A DNA stretch of 64,000 nucleotides from Sacculina carcini. Taxonomy: Eukaryota > Arthropoda > Thecostraca > Sacculinidae. Within the stretch, counting starts at the first letter, position 1, and each line of letters begins with the position of its first letter. Of this stretch, positions 60,957-64,000 are shown piece after piece. The stretch is from positions 10,426,407 to 10,490,406 of the forward strand of contig OU696577.1 in the NCBI GenBank assembly GCA_916048095.2, given 5' to 3'. Made by a program: the position numbers and the translations under genes. Under the pieces are notes generated by a model, which saw only the letters and a program-made list of their open reading frames with translations, did not search any database and was not told the origin of the DNA.

Positions 60957-61607
60957 ATGGAACCATCAGATGAGGCCACAACTGCCCAGACCAGGGAAAA
61001 CGTGAATGAATGCGAACAATACCCCGATGGTGATGATGAGGCGACTGATGAGTTGTTCCCTCGACACTGGGTGCTGGCTCGACTGGACCAGTGTCTGCAC
61101 TCTGACAAGACGGGCGGCGTGTTACTGGTGGGTGGCGTGGCAAGTGGCAAGACGTGTGTGTGTCGTCTTCTCTCACTGCCGTCCGACTGCTCGTCGCTCG
61201 GCGCCGGCCGCTGTGATAAACGACTGCAGCGCGTGCGAGCTAGACTGCTGGGCGTGTACGAGTGCAGGTCGCACGTGCCTCGCTCGCTGGCACCCCATGT
61301 GTTTGTCTCGTGGTTGACTCGGCGTCTAGGAGAACCGGTGCGCACGCGACACGAGCACAGTGACGATGAGCAGCAGGACGCGCCGGCATCATCACACGAG
61401 CTGCTGGCGAGTGTACTGCAGCGAGCGTCACCCCCGCGTCCAGGCCGTATGGCTGTGGTGGTCGATGGAGTGGACGTGGACCGACATGGTCGCGTGGCGC
61501 GCCTGCTAGCCACCGTGCACGCGCTGCTTCCTGCCTGGCTGCTGCTTGTGGTGACGGCACGCACCACTAGTCGCTCAACCGCTCAACTCTTCTCCAACTT
61601 CCACAAG
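60957..61607 (+). CDS. ANKRD50-like STAND NTPase, first coding exon
   Basis: N-terminal 217 residues of a protein like ANKRD50 (and more distantly TANC1/2), multi-ankyrin scaffolds with a P-loop NTPase module; human ANKRD50 acts in endosome-to-plasma-membrane recycling with the SNX27-retromer complex. LFPRHWVLARLDQCL opens the module, GGVLLVGGVASGKTCVCRLL contains the Walker A box GGVASGKT (59-66), MAVVVDGVDVD is Walker B (165-175), and PAWLLLVVTARTTSRSTAQL with FSNFHK matches the sensor region of ANKRD50. The exon ends with AAG|GCAAGT, a textbook GC-type donor, in phase 0; reading on gives only ASVP and a stop. Later exons with the helical and ankyrin parts are not found in the remaining 2.4 kb and must lie beyond the window. 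Start chosen at the first ATG after a probable 5' UTR acceptor. Confidence 0.8.

Positions 61608-64000
<2,393 letters not shown>

Overview
The window is animal nuclear DNA: multi-exon genes with short introns, GC-rich exons in AT-rich spacers, and unusually dense (TG)n/(CA)n microsatellites and minisatellites. An arthropod is the best guess. One gene has a TATA box about 30 bp from a TCAGTC-type initiator, and (TTAGG)2-like motifs recur, but nothing visible fixes the class. No prokaryotic, organellar or viral gene was seen.

Layout. 1-5.6 kb: a 23-bp minisatellite, a complete non-autonomous hAT element, and a 2.9-kb satellite of 47-bp units. 5.7-7.7 kb (-): a NAP1-like histone chaperone. 7.7-11.3 kb: AT-rich spacer and CR1/L2-type LINE pieces, one with an internal inversion. 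11.4-13.4 kb (+): a Myb/SANT-like DNA-binding protein. 14.5-15.4 kb: a promoter-like segment and a cluster of inverted repeats. 15.7-19.1 kb (+): HEATR6. 19.9-32.1 kb (+): a ten-exon GON4L orthologue whose sixth intron holds 4.5 kb of 28-bp repeats. 32.8-35.1 kb (-): a small secreted His/Gln-rich protein with a cationic C-terminus, not recognised. 40.4-46.3 kb (-): a complete 14-exon EXOC3 (Sec6) gene. 46.5-57 kb: no recognisable gene, but several hAT MITEs and tandem arrays. 57.1-59.4 kb (+): an intronless M13 (neprilysin-like) protein without the zinc motif. 60.9-61.6 kb (+): the first coding exon of an ANKRD50-like STAND NTPase gene that runs out of the window.

The genes are ordinary housekeeping loci (histone chaperone, transcription co-regulators, exocyst) with no sign of forming one pathway. 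The notable signals concern genome structure. Sense-strand (TG)n tracts sit just upstream of 3' splice sites in roughly half of the introns on both strands. Two GC-AG introns are predicted, and GTCAGT donors recur. Four to five hAT MITEs carry recognisable target-site duplications, and one of them has seeded two internal tandem arrays. The last intron but one of EXOC3 carries tandem decoy copies of its own 3' splice site. All exon boundaries were derived by reading frame, splice consensus and remembered family sequences, not by alignment software.
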